Shown: positions 9,076-17,634 of the stretch, piece by piece
Position numbering within the stretch: position 1 is the first letter of the stretch
How the letters are laid out: each line of letters starts with the position of its first letter
Assembly (NCBI RefSeq): GCF_040222385.1
Contig: NZ_JAVKDF010000027.1
Span: 236,477-300,476, forward strand
DNA: 64,000 nt
Reading direction: 5' to 3'
DNA from: Imperialibacter sp040222385
Lineage (GTDB): Bacteria; Bacteroidota; Bacteroidia; Cytophagales; Cyclobacteriaceae
Program-made: the position numbers and the translations under genes
Notes under the pieces: generated by a model
Database searches by the model: none
Told to the model about the DNA's origin: nothing
Seen by the model: the letters and a program-made list of their open reading frames with translations, nothing else

Positions 9076-10941
9076 TTACCTCCCCATGTATACCATTAGT
9101 ATTGAGATATCTGCTGGGTTAACGCCGCTTATTCTGGAAGCCTGCCCCAACGTGTGTGGTTTGATTTTTAGTAGTTTTTCACGTGCCTCCGAAGAGAGGG
9201 CTGTTATTTTGTAGTAGTCAAAGAGTGGATCTATCCTGTGGTTTTCCAGTAAGTGAACTTTATCGGCTAGCTCTTTCTCTTTCACAATGTAGGTTTCGTA
9301 TTTGATTTCTATCTCGCTCTGCTCTATGGCTTCTTTTGTATATGGCTTTAACGCAGCGGCGGTTTTGCTATGCAATGTGAGCAGTTCAGAAAGGTTAATT
9401 TGTGGCCGCTTTAAAAGTGTGTAGGCGGATGTTTTTTCCTTTATCGTAGCGGTATCTATCGTTGTGAGCTCTTCGTTTATTTCTTCTGGGGTATATTTGA
9501 GTTGTTTCAGAACTGCGTGTATTTGATTGCTCTGAGCAATTTTGTCTTTCGTTGCCGTTAGGCGTTGGTCGGAGGCTAAACCAATAGCATGGCCTTTCTC
9601 GGTTAGTCTTATGTCTGCGTTGTCTTGTCTCAGAAGTATTCGAAACTCCGCACGTGAGGTAAACATTCTGTATGGTTCTTCTGTGCCTTTGTTAATTAGG
9701 TCGTCAATGAGTACACCAATATATGCTTCAGACCTGGTGAGTATCAGAGCATGTTTCTCGTTGTTTTTGAGGTGGGCGTTAATACCCGCCATAAGCCCCT
9801 GCGATGCCGCCTCTTCGTAGCCAGTGGTGCCGTTGATTTGTCCTGCAAAGTACAGATGCTGGATGAGCTTTGTTTCTAGGGTAAGATTGAGTTGTGTAGG
9901 TGGAAAGTAGTCGTATTCGATGGCATAGCCAGGCCTGAACATTCTGGCGTTCTCAAAGCCGGGTATTTTCCTTAGTGCTGTTATTTGAACGTCTTCTGGT
10001 AGCGAGGTGGAAAAGCCATTGACATATACCTCAACGGTGTCCCATCCTTCGGGCTCAACAAATATCTGGTGGCGGTCTCGTTCTGAGAACCGATTGATTT
10101 TATCTTCTATTGAAGGGCAATAGCGTGGCCCAATACCCTTTATCCGTCCGGCGAACATGGGTGACTTCTCAAAGCCAGTCTCAAGTATACTGTGTACTTC
10201 CGGGTTGGTGTAGGTGATATAGCAGCTGGCTTGATTTGCTAAAGGAGTGGTTTCTTCGCTATACGAAAACTTGCCAGGTTCGGCATCTCCTTTTTGTTCC
10301 TCCATGGCGTCGTAGTTGAGGCTACGGCCGTCGACCCGGGGGGGTGTGCCAGTTTTCATTCTGCCTGACTCAAAGCCGAGACTTTGCAACTGCTCAGTAA
10401 TTCCTTTGGCAGCATGCTCGCCGGTACGGCCCCCACCAAACTTCTTTTCTCCAATATGGATGACGCCATTAAGAAAGGTGCCGTTCGTAAGTACCACTGC
10501 GCTTGACTCTATCTCAATTCCCAAGCTTGTTTTGACACCAACGGCTTTTCCGTCTTTGACAAGCAACCCTACTACCATTTCCTGCCAGAAGTCTACGTTT
10601 GGGTTGCGCTCCAATGTAAGCCGCCATTCTTCCGCAAACCTCATTCTGTCGCTTTGAGCTCGTGGGCTCCACATTGCGGGTCCTTTCGACTTGTTGAGCA
10701 TCCTGAACTGGATCATAGTTTTGTCGGTGATAATACCCGACATGCCACCCAGGGCATCTATTTCACGCACTATTTGTCCTTTGGCTACGCCACCCATCGC
10801 AGGGTTGCAAGACATCTGAGCGATAGTGCCCATGTTCATAGTCACAAGCAGCACTTTGGAACCCATGGTGGCTGCAGCATGTGCGGCTTCACAGCCAGCA
10901 TGTCCAGCCCCTACTACTATTACATCGTATTTAGGAAACAT
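9076..10941 (-). CDS. mnmG: tRNA uridine 5-carboxymethylaminomethyl modification enzyme MnmG (GidA)
   Basis: A 621-residue FAD-dependent tRNA-modifying enzyme, full length for the family. With MnmE it installs the 5-carboxymethylaminomethyl group on the wobble uridine of certain tRNAs. The FAD-binding motif GAGHAGCEAA is at residues 12-21, the family signature GTFLNGVIHIG is in the first third, and the C-terminal helical domain ends with the conserved ASRISGVNPADISIL stretch. It is the first gene of a leftward operon with a methyltransferase and an Ig-like lipoprotein. Two parS-type palindromes lie immediately upstream. In many bacteria this gene borders the replication origin, consistent with the candidate origin 2.6 kb downstream of its stop. 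Confidence 0.96.
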   Translation of the reverse strand: MFPKYDVIVVGAGHAGCEAAHAAATMGSKVLLVTMNMGTIAQMSCNPAMGGVAKGQIVREIDALGGMSGIITDKTMIQFRMLNKSKGPAMWSPRAQSDRMRFAEEWRLTLERNPNVDFWQEMVVGLLVKDGKAVGVKTSLGIEIESSAVVLTNGTFLNGVIHIGEKKFGGGRTGEHAAKGITEQLQSLGFESGRMKTGTPPRVDGRSLNYDAMEEQKGDAEPGKFSYSEETTPLANQASCYITYTNPEVHSILETGFEKSPMFAGRIKGIGPRYCPSIEDKINRFSERDRHQIFVEPEGWDTVEVYVNGFSTSLPEDVQITALRKIPGFENARMFRPGYAIEYDYFPPTQLNLTLETKLIQHLYFAGQINGTTGYEEAASQGLMAGINAHLKNNEKHALILTRSEAYIGVLIDDLINKGTEEPYRMFTSRAEFRILLRQDNADIRLTEKGHAIGLASDQRLTATKDKIAQSNQIHAVLKQLKYTPEEINEELTTIDTATIKEKTSAYTLLKRPQINLSELLTLHSKTAAALKPYTKEAIEQSEIEIKYETYIVKEKELADKVHLLENHRIDPLFDYYKITALSSEAREKLLKIKPHTLGQASRISGVNPADISILMVYMGR

Positions 10942-10950
10942 ATATTTTGA

Positions 10951-10966
10951 TGTTCCACGTGGAACG
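10951..10966. promoter_or_regulatory. parS: parS centromere-like site 1 (15/16 match)
   Basis: The sequence TGTTCCACGTGGAACG matches the 16-bp palindromic ParB-binding parS motif at all but the last base. It lies 10 bases upstream of mnmG. It is paired with a perfect copy 58 bases away, and such sites cluster around replication origins in most bacteria. Confidence 0.8.
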
Positions 10967-11008
10967 TCTAGGTATTGTTAGTGTTAGCAACAGAGTGAGA
11001 AGAAAGAA

Positions 11009-11024
11009 TGTTCCACGTGGAACA
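11009..11024. promoter_or_regulatory. parS: parS centromere-like site 2 (perfect palindrome)
   Basis: TGTTCCACGTGGAACA is a perfect 16-bp palindrome of the parS type recognised by chromosomal ParB/Spo0J. It ends one base before the ybeY stop codon on the opposite strand. ParB loaded here would spread over the mnmG/ybeY region and help segregate the origin. parA and parB genes are not in this window. Confidence 0.87.
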
Positions 11025-11450
11025 TTATTGATCCGGGAGCAAAGATAAACAAGCATCTTCTTTTTTTCTCATAAGCTCCCTTTCTGAACTTGCCTTGTCT
11101 TTGTAACCACACAAATGAAGAATGCCATGGATCATAACTCGATGTAGTTCGTTCTCAAAAGGAAAATTTAGTCGGGCGGCGTTTTCTTTGACACGGTCAA
11201 TGCTGATGAATATATCACCTTCGATCTGTTCTTCTTCCTCTGAGTTATCAAAAGTAATGATGTCAGTAAGTGTATCGTGATTGAGATACTGCACGTTCAT
11301 ATTGTGCAAGTAGTCGTCGGAGCAGAATACATAGGAAACCTCTGCAAGGGTATGCTTCTCCAAGCGTATCACTTCTTTAATCCAGGAACGAACTTTGTTG
11401 GGAGAAGCTAGTTTGAAAGTTATCTCTTCACTAAAGAAGGTGATTTTCAT
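11025..11450 (-). CDS. ybeY: Endoribonuclease YbeY (rRNA maturation factor)
   Basis: A 141-residue metalloprotein of the UPF0054/YbeY family, acting in 16S rRNA 3'-end maturation and ribosome quality control. The family core LTDIITFDN and the metal-binding motif HGILHLCGYKD are both present. His108 and His112 are kept, but the third ligand position, usually His in GYDH, is Asp118 here (GYKD); I believe this form is frequent in this phylum. The gene begins two bases after the stop of the upstream RsbW-like gene, so they share a transcript. A parS site directly follows its stop codon. Confidence 0.93.
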   Translation of the reverse strand: MKITFFSEEITFKLASPNKVRSWIKEVIRLEKHTLAEVSYVFCSDDYLHNMNVQYLNHDTLTDIITFDNSEEEEQIEGDIFISIDRVKENAARLNFPFENELHRVMIHGILHLCGYKDKASSERELMRKKEDACLSLLPDQ

Positions 11451-11451
11451 C

Positions 11452-11853
11452 CTAGCCCAGGTAAAAGATCAGGTCTACCTTTTTGCCGCCTTCGTGGAAC
11501 TTAACTTCGTCACACAGGTTCTTCATTAGGAAGATGCCTCTACCTCCGGGCTTCTCGAGGTTTTCTGGCGCAGTGGGATCTGGCAGGTGGTGGTAGTCGA
11601 AGCCGATCCCTTCATCCTGAACTGTGAATTGAAGGTTTTCATTGAGTAATGACAGTTGCAGCAACACATTCTTGTGAGCGTCCTTTCCGTTCCCATGTAA
11701 TATGGCATTGTTTACGGCTTCGGTTACAGCAATCATGATATTGCCATAGATATCATCTTCAAGACTGAATCGTTCTTTAGCGTTGTCGATAAAACTCTCA
11801 ACGATTCTAATATTCTCAGGAAGAGAAGGAATCTCGATTTTGATATTATCCAT
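11452..11853 (-). CDS. RsbW-like ATP-binding protein (anti-sigma factor kinase fold)
   Basis: A 133-residue stand-alone GHKL ATPase domain of the HATPase_c_2 type. The N box is EAVNNAILHGN, the G1 box is DEGIGFD, and the glycine-rich lid is GGRGIFLMKNLCDEV. Such proteins are serine kinases or anti-sigma factors that act with anti-anti-sigma (STAS) partners and PP2C phosphatases. No sigma factor, STAS protein or phosphatase is encoded next to it, so its partner must lie elsewhere. It sits in a leftward run between a DUF4175 gene (11 bases upstream) and ybeY (adjacent). Its specific pathway is unknown. Confidence 0.82.
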   Translation of the reverse strand: MDNIKIEIPSLPENIRIVESFIDNAKERFSLEDDIYGNIMIAVTEAVNNAILHGNGKDAHKNVLLQLSLLNENLQFTVQDEGIGFDYHHLPDPTAPENLEKPGGRGIFLMKNLCDEVKFHEGGKKVDLIFYLG

Positions 11854-11864
11854 TTCTAAGCGGG

Positions 11865-14800
11865 TTAATTGCTGCCAATACGTTTAAAGTACTCATTTAC
11901 CTCTTTTTTGTAATAAGGGTTCAATTTAGGAGGAACAGTTTTAAGCAATTCAATTTCCTTTTCTTTTAGCTGCTTATACTCCTCAAAAGCTGCCGGTATC
12001 TTTCTTTCGAAATCTTTTGCGGCCTCTCCTTCCCTCTCCTTGCTAAGTTCTCTTTCTCTTTCAGAGTTTTCTGCTTCTAAAAGCCGAGTTACGATGTCCT
12101 CTTGCCTCTCCTGGCTAATGTTGGCCAGTCGTTTGTTAACAAGATCTCTTTCGGTTTGTTCCATCTTTTTGATAGCATCTTCCAGGCCGCCCGGCCCACC
12201 TTCTTTGTCGCCACCCATCTTCTGTTGCATGGCTTCGAGCTCTCTTCTAATCATTTCTTGCTCGGCAGCAAGTTTAGCCAATTCTTCTGATAGTTGTCTG
12301 CCTGTTTTTCCGCTTTTTTTGAGATCGTTAATTTTCTTGCTGAGTTCACTCTGAAGCTCGCTCAGGCCCGGCATGTTTTTCTTTTGCCCTTTTTTGCCTT
12401 TCTGAGGTGAGCCCATAGCGTCAGCCATTTGCTGTTGCATTTGCTGAAGTACGTCGTCGAGCAATAAAGCGAGGTTGTTCATCGATGTCATAGAGAATTG
12501 CTGCTTGCTGATCGCCAGAGATTTGTTCCGGTCTTTAAGCGCATCCAGGCTTTGATCCATGTATTCGTTGAGAGCACTCACCTCTCTTGTTACAAAGGAG
12601 GCAATTTGAAAAACCCTGTTGGCCAGTGCAAGGAGGCTGTCCTTAACGATAATGGCATCGTCCTTTATTTTTAATTGCTCCTGAGATAATTCGAGAAACC
12701 TCGGATCACTCTGATTTACTTCTTTGAAGTTGTTCATAAGCGTTTCCTGGCTGAATGAGAGCTTAACGAGGTTGTCTACTATGTCTCTTAGATTGTCGAG
12801 GTTTTCCTCAAGCATTTCCATCTCCATGTTGCTCTGCATTTGCTGCATCTTTTCGCCCATCTGCTTCATTTGCTCAGCACTTTTCTTTTGGTTATCAGAT
12901 GCCTTTTTCCTCTTCTGCTCTTCCAGGTTTGAAATAGACTCCTCCTGGTTCTTCTCCACTTCTTCTTTCTCTTCACTGAAATCCGGCATGCTTTCAGGGT
13001 TGTTGAGCTCCTGGTTGAGCTCGTTTAACTCTTCCATGTCTTTCTGGACCTCCTGAAATTCTTCCTTAATGTCCTGCTGTTCTTTGATCAAGTCTTCTTT
13101 AGAATTGTCCGCATCTTCAGTCTTCTCGCTTAATTCCTCCTGCTTCTTGCTTGTTTCTTCCAAATCCTGAACTATTTCTTCAAGCTTAAAGTCAAATTTC
13201 ATCTTGTTGAAAAGCTCCAGGGCCCGTTCTAGTTCTTTTTCAAGGGTTTCTTCTTTGTTTTCTATCTGGTTCATCATTTTCTGAACCTCACCCAGCTGCG
13301 ACTTTTCCTCCAGCAGTTTTTTCAGTTCGTCGTAGAGTTTTTTAGTTTCATCATCCAGCAGTTCATCCATGAGCGACTGAAGCTTCTCCATTTGATCCTT
13401 TAACTTGGGGCTGCTTTCTGAAAAACGTTCTCTACGCTCATTCAGGTCTTTGTTTTGGTTTTTTAGCTTTTCTATGTTTTCACTCAGCTCCTCTTTTTTG
13501 TCCAGCAAGTCCTGTATCAGCTTCTCATCCTGCCAGTCCATCTTTTTCTTAGTCTTCAGCCGGTTTTCAATTTCTTTTATCTGATCCTGAATTTCTTTGG
13601 CCTGGTCCAGGCTCTTGTCAATCTGTTTTTCGGCACCCTGAGCTTCCTTTGCCAACGACTCCTTTAACTCTTTTTTCGTCGGCACCTTCATGTAATAGAG
13701 GCCTGTGCGTGTCGATTTATGCCCATTAACCTCATCATTGTCAGTTACTTCTACGTAATAGGCAAGCGTCTCTCCTTCCTTGAGATTCATGCTGTCGATG
13801 CGCCACTGGTAATAAAAACCCTGGGACGATTGCTTTTTGTCGAGAGGAAGCGGAAGCGTGCTGAACAGGGACTCTTCCTTGGCATTCTGAGTTTGGTACT
13901 TAATGGCTAGCTTGGTGAGGCCATAGTCGTCGCTCACCGAGCCGCCCAGCACAATGAAGCTGAAAAGAGTGGTGTCCTGGAAGATTTCTGCGTGAATTTC
14001 AGGTGCCTTGTCTTTTACCACTTCGATCCGGTACCTGATTCTGTCTTTATTTTTGCTGAATTTGTTGGCTAGCTGTACTTCATAGTATTGTGGGTTGAAA
14101 AACGTCTTTTCTACATCAAATAGCTGATTGTCAGATATTTGTGATGTTACAGGCTCCTCGTCTTTGTCAAATTTTAGCCATAAGCTGTCGGCTTCTGTGG
14201 TGCTGAACTGCCAGTTGATCTGGCTTCCCTCAGGTACTTCCACATTGCCTATGTTTTCCAAAAGAACATCTTGTTTGCCGGTGTAAGAAGGGAAGTCAAG
14301 GAAGACGTTGAAGTTTTTAAGAAGAGGCCGATTGTGTAGCGTAATCTGATATTCAGCACTTGAGTACCCTGCCGCTTCGAACCTAAAGTTGGTCTTTACA
14401 AGCATTTTCGGAAAGGTAAACTCAAAGAGTCCTTCGTCGTTTTCGTTTAACTTGATTCGACGGCCATTATTTTCCAGGTACACATTTTCGGGGATGTTAT
14501 CTCCTTCAATGCTCATTTTCAATTGAAAATCCTCATTGCGAAACCCGTCCAGGGACTCATTCAAGAGATTGAATGTAAACGGTGGCGGTGGGGTAAAGGT
14601 CTTATTGTATTGAATGATCCGGGCGGCACTTTCCGTAAATAGCTGAGGAATCAGCAGAAGCAATATTAGTGTGATGCCTACAGGAATGGCTAAATACCTT
14701 AGAAAGCTAAGGTTGGCATTAATTCTTATCGCATTGACAAACTTTATCGTTGAGAGCTCCTGGCTTTTTTGGTCTATGCTGGCTAAAAGAAGACTTTCAT

Positions 14801-15164
14801 CCTGATTGGTAATTTTTTGGAGCTGCAGTACATTCAGAAGTTTGTCTTTCACTTCGGGAAAAAACCGCCCGATCTGACGGGCTGCCTCGGCGTCATCAAG
14901 GTTTTTGCCTCCGGAGTAAATCTCCCACAGAGGCTTTATAATCCGAATCAGGAGTATGCCAGAAGTGAGAATGACAAAAGAAAACAACAAAAAGCCCCTG
15001 ATCCACGTACCGAAGCGAAAATTGAACTCTAATACGGTAAACGTCAAGAAAAGGCAAAGGCCTACAAGAAGGAAGTAGAGAACCCCTTTAACCAGCTTGT
15101 CGGTATAGTATTTCTTTTTGTAATCATGAAGTTGCCTCTTGACGGCGTCAATTCCTGTATTCAT
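11865..15164 (-). CDS. DUF4175-family large membrane/coiled-coil protein
   Basis: A protein of about 1,099 residues of the DUF4175 type. Three membrane segments occur in the first 180 residues (two near 28-76, one near 159-179), followed by beta-rich extracytoplasmic repeats to about residue 500. Then comes a very long highly charged coiled coil rich in E, K and Q (about 500-1,060), including glutamine/methionine-rich stretches around KQMGEKMQQMQSNM. I chose the ATG at 15164 because AAGGAGG stands five bases before it, a canonical Shine-Dalgarno rare in this phylum; the upstream ATGs at 15194 and 15188 lack one. Its function is not established. Length and architecture suggest an envelope-anchored structural or mechanical protein. 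Confidence 0.8.
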   Translation of the reverse strand: MNTGIDAVKRQLHDYKKKYYTDKLVKGVLYFLLVGLCLFLTFTVLEFNFRFGTWIRGFLLFSFVILTSGILLIRIIKPLWEIYSGGKNLDDAEAARQIGRFFPEVKDKLLNVLQLQKITNQDESLLLASIDQKSQELSTIKFVNAIRINANLSFLRYLAIPVGITLILLLLIPQLFTESAARIIQYNKTFTPPPPFTFNLLNESLDGFRNEDFQLKMSIEGDNIPENVYLENNGRRIKLNENDEGLFEFTFPKMLVKTNFRFEAAGYSSAEYQITLHNRPLLKNFNVFLDFPSYTGKQDVLLENIGNVEVPEGSQINWQFSTTEADSLWLKFDKDEEPVTSQISDNQLFDVEKTFFNPQYYEVQLANKFSKNKDRIRYRIEVVKDKAPEIHAEIFQDTTLFSFIVLGGSVSDDYGLTKLAIKYQTQNAKEESLFSTLPLPLDKKQSSQGFYYQWRIDSMNLKEGETLAYYVEVTDNDEVNGHKSTRTGLYYMKVPTKKELKESLAKEAQGAEKQIDKSLDQAKEIQDQIKEIENRLKTKKKMDWQDEKLIQDLLDKKEELSENIEKLKNQNKDLNERRERFSESSPKLKDQMEKLQSLMDELLDDETKKLYDELKKLLEEKSQLGEVQKMMNQIENKEETLEKELERALELFNKMKFDFKLEEIVQDLEETSKKQEELSEKTEDADNSKEDLIKEQQDIKEEFQEVQKDMEELNELNQELNNPESMPDFSEEKEEVEKNQEESISNLEEQKRKKASDNQKKSAEQMKQMGEKMQQMQSNMEMEMLEENLDNLRDIVDNLVKLSFSQETLMNNFKEVNQSDPRFLELSQEQLKIKDDAIIVKDSLLALANRVFQIASFVTREVSALNEYMDQSLDALKDRNKSLAISKQQFSMTSMNNLALLLDDVLQQMQQQMADAMGSPQKGKKGQKKNMPGLSELQSELSKKINDLKKSGKTGRQLSEELAKLAAEQEMIRRELEAMQQKMGGDKEGGPGGLEDAIKKMEQTERDLVNKRLANISQERQEDIVTRLLEAENSERERELSKEREGEAAKDFERKIPAAFEEYKQLKEKEIELLKTVPPKLNPYYKKEVNEYFKRIGSN

Positions 15165-15306
15165 TTTGGCCTCCTTCTTTTCATCCATTTGCAATTCGCA
15201 AAGGGTATGATACTAGTTATAACGAATATCGTGAAAAGAATGTAGTTAAAAACGGAAAATTGTTTGAATAGACTTGCTTTCGCTGTCGAAAGCTGCTAAA
15301 AAACCG

Positions 15307-16071
15307 TTATTTGATGCTAAGTCCAACCGGGCAATGGTCAGAATGAACCACTTGTGGCAAAATTTCGGCGTGTACCAAGTCTGCTGCCATCTCCTGAGTG
15401 GCGAGGTGGTAATCAATCCGCCATCCCTTGTTGTTTGCTCTGGCATTGGCTCTGAAGGTCCACCAGCTATACTGGTGAGGTGCTGTGTTGAATTGACGGA
15501 AAGAGTCCACAAAGCCGGTGTCTATGAATTCGCTAAGCCACTCACGTTCCTCCGGCAAAAAGCCAGAACTCTTTTTGTTGGACACAGGGTCGTGGATATC
15601 GATCGGCTTGTGGCAAATATTATAGTCCCCCGAAATAATGAGTTTAGGATGGTCGGCCTTTACTTTTTTTATGTAGTCAGTAAACTCACCCAACCATTGC
15701 ATTTTGTAGTCCTGTCGCTCGTCACCGGAAGAACCCGAAGGGATATAAACACTCATGATAGAGTAGTCCTGGAAATCTGCCCTGATCACCCGGCCCTCAT
15801 AGTCCGACTGATCAATGCCGGATCCGTACTCCACATGTTTGGGTTTAATTTTTGACAGAATGGCAACACCGCTATAGCCTTTTTTCACTGCTGGAAACCA
15901 GTAGCAGTGGTAGCCGAGGTCTTCGAACAAGGAAACGGGAATTTGCTCTTTGTGGGCCTTAAGTTCCTGAAAACAAACGATTTGCGGATCTTTCTCCTTT
16001 AACCACTGCGTTATTCCTTTGGAAACAGCCGACCGAATTCCGTTTACATTATATGATATAATTCCTGTCAT
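15307..16071 (-). CDS. xth: Exodeoxyribonuclease III
   Basis: A 254-residue member of the ExoIII/AP-endonuclease family, which cleaves DNA at abasic sites and degrades DNA 3' ends during base-excision repair. Active-site motifs are all visible: Asn10 in SYNVNGIRS, Glu36 in CFQELK, the SGDYNICH segment, RIDYHLA near the C terminus, and the final catalytic HSDHCPV with Asp245 and His246. It overlaps the upstream hypothetical gene by one base and is the third gene of a three-gene leftward unit (AhpD-like protein, hypothetical, xth). Confidence 0.95.
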   Translation of the reverse strand: MTGIISYNVNGIRSAVSKGITQWLKEKDPQIVCFQELKAHKEQIPVSLFEDLGYHCYWFPAVKKGYSGVAILSKIKPKHVEYGSGIDQSDYEGRVIRADFQDYSIMSVYIPSGSSGDERQDYKMQWLGEFTDYIKKVKADHPKLIISGDYNICHKPIDIHDPVSNKKSSGFLPEEREWLSEFIDTGFVDSFRQFNTAPHQYSWWTFRANARANNKGWRIDYHLATQEMAADLVHAEILPQVVHSDHCPVGLSIK

Positions 16072-16424
16072 TAAAATATACTTTCTTTTTCAAAATACTC
16101 AATAACATGAATTTTTAGTAGCTTTTCTTGTTCTGTAGTGTCAAAATGTGGCAATTTTTTCATCATCTTCCAGTGAGGCCAGCCGTCCTCGTCTATGCCC
16201 TCCAGGGCGTAGAAGCCAGAGAAACTCAGTACTTTGCAGATAGCAATGTGCATTAAGTCCTGCTTTTGCTCTTTGGTAAAAGTCCTTCGCCCCTTGCCCA
16301 GTTCTTGTACACCTATCAGAAAAAGTACGGCGTTGAGGTCAGCCGGTTTTTTGCCAATCATTTTTTCTAGTTTGCCAAGTAGCGCCTGCCACTCCCTCTC
16401 GAGGTCCAGGTCTTTTTTAAACAT
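16071..16424 (-). CDS. Conserved hypothetical protein
   Basis: A 117-residue soluble, mostly helical protein. It has a basic-acidic N terminus (MFKKDLDLEREWQALLGKLE) and a central GVQELGKGRRTFTKEQKQDLMHI segment, split here as GVQELGKGRRTF then TKEQKQDLMHI. No signal peptide, membrane segment or known catalytic motif is visible. It overlaps xth by one base and the AhpD-like gene by eight bases, so translation is coupled in the three-gene unit. A DNA-repair link is possible only through its neighbour. I do not recognise the family. Confidence 0.7.
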   Translation of the reverse strand: MFKKDLDLEREWQALLGKLEKMIGKKPADLNAVLFLIGVQELGKGRRTFTKEQKQDLMHIAICKVLSFSGFYALEGIDEDGWPHWKMMKKLPHFDTTEQEKLLKIHVIEYFEKESIF

Positions 16425-16770
16425 TTTGTGATGTTAGTTTTAATTCGTCCCAAAACTCAACTGCCCTTCTAAGGTGTGGAATTACTATCGTGCCCCCAAT
16501 AAGTGTGGCTATGCCGAACACCTCGTCCATCTCCTTATCGGAGCAACCAAGTTCGTAACATTTGCCCAAATGATAGCGCACACAGTCATCGCACCTGAGC
16601 ACCATGGAACAAGCAAGCCCCAGCATTTCTTTATTTTTTACATCAATGGCCCCTTCGCTAAAGGCATTGGTGTCCAGGTTAAAGATTCTTTTAACAAGCT
16701 TGTTATCAGAAGAAAGAATGCGCTCATTCATCTTTTCCCTGTAGTTATTGAATTCGTCTACTTTACTCAT
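16417..16770 (-). CDS. Carboxymuconolactone decarboxylase/AhpD-family protein
   Basis: A 117-residue helical protein of the CMD/AhpD fold. The redox-type motif CDDC is at residues 60-63 with His67 four residues later (CxxCxxxH), the layout of AhpD-like peroxidase-reductase sites. The family's trimer/hexamer core KEMLGLACSMVLRCDDC and the C-terminal hydrophobic helix containing IGGTIVIPHLRRAV are both present. It probably works in peroxide or disulfide reduction, though many CMD proteins have no known substrate. It is first in the leftward unit with the hypothetical protein and xth and is divergent from comF. Confidence 0.85.
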   Translation of the reverse strand: MSKVDEFNNYREKMNERILSSDNKLVKRIFNLDTNAFSEGAIDVKNKEMLGLACSMVLRCDDCVRYHLGKCYELGCSDKEMDEVFGIATLIGGTIVIPHLRRAVEFWDELKLTSQNV

Positions 16771-16880
16771 ACGTTCTATCTGTCTGCGTTATAAAAGGAG
16801 TCACTCTCATGCTCCGGGTATTTTTGAAAACGGGGAATACAGGTTGTGTTTGCGAGCACTTTTTTTTCTATATTTTACCC

Positions 16881-17582
16881 ATGGCAAATATCGCAAATGA
16901 ACTTTGGAATGATTTTGTTTCTTTGATATTTCCTGAAAACTGTATCTCATGCGGTGAGTTATTGGTTCGGGGAGAGGATCATTTGTGCACAGCTTGCCGT
17001 TATCAGCTGCCCATTGTAGATGAAGCCATCCGAAATACTCTACTTGGAAACAAATTTGTGTATGAGTCAAAGATTAGCTTTGTCGATGCTTTCTTGACAT
17101 TTAAGAAATCAGGCATTACTCAGAAGCTTCTTCATCAACTAAAATACAAAGGAAACCGAGAGTTGGGTGTTATGCTCGGCGCTTGGTATGGCAACCAGCT
17201 ACTAGAGAGGCCAGAGTTTTCGGCTTTTGATGTGATTGTTCCAGTGCCTCTGCACAAAAGAAAGCTGAGGATCAGAGGCTACAATCAAAGCATGGCAATT
17301 GCCGAAGGACTTTCAATCCCTACGCAAAAACCAGTCGACGCTGAGTTACTTGTCAGGTCTAAATTCACCAGCACGCAAACCAAGAAGCAAAAGGTAGACC
17401 GCTGGCAGAATGTGGAAAACATTTTTGCGATTACCAGCCCAGAGAGTGTAAAAGGGAAAAAGGTACTGCTTGTTGACGATGTGCTTACTACCGGCTCGAC
17501 ACTTTCGTCTTGTGCCTCAGTGCTGATCGGTGCGGGGGTTGACGAGGTAGGAATTTGTGCTTTGGCAGTTTCCCACAAATAA
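16881..17582 (+). CDS. comF: ComF-family phosphoribosyltransferase-like protein
   Basis: A 233-residue protein with an N-terminal zinc-finger pair (CISCG and CTAC) and a C-terminal type I phosphoribosyltransferase fold, whose PRPP loop is VLLVDDVLTTGSTLS. ComF proteins are needed for DNA uptake in naturally transformable bacteria and are present in many that are not known to be competent. I use the ATG at 16881 (MANIANELWN), because residues encoded upstream of it do not look like part of the family. A bidirectional terminator separates it from gldJ. Confidence 0.9.
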   Translation: MANIANELWNDFVSLIFPENCISCGELLVRGEDHLCTACRYQLPIVDEAIRNTLLGNKFVYESKISFVDAFLTFKKSGITQKLLHQLKYKGNRELGVMLGAWYGNQLLERPEFSAFDVIVPVPLHKRKLRIRGYNQSMAIAEGLSIPTQKPVDAELLVRSKFTSTQTKKQKVDRWQNVENIFAITSPESVKGKKVLLVDDVLTTGSTLSSCASVLIGAGVDEVGICALAVSHK

Positions 17583-17584
17583 AA

Positions 17585-17609
17585 AAAGCTCCGAACACTT
17601 CGGAGCTTT
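17585..17609. terminator. Bidirectional terminator between comF and gldJ
   Basis: An 11-bp perfect stem (AAAGCTCCGAA/TTCGGAGCTTT) with a three-base loop stands just after the comF stop and 26 bases before the gldJ stop. A and T runs flank both arms, so it can serve both convergent genes. Confidence 0.85.
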
Positions 17610-17634
17610 CTTATATCGATAATTTTGTTTTGTC

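Noticed and set aside
15246..15855. Frames overlapping exonuclease III on both strands
   Set aside because: They are shadow frames of a gene with a complete set of catalytic motifs.
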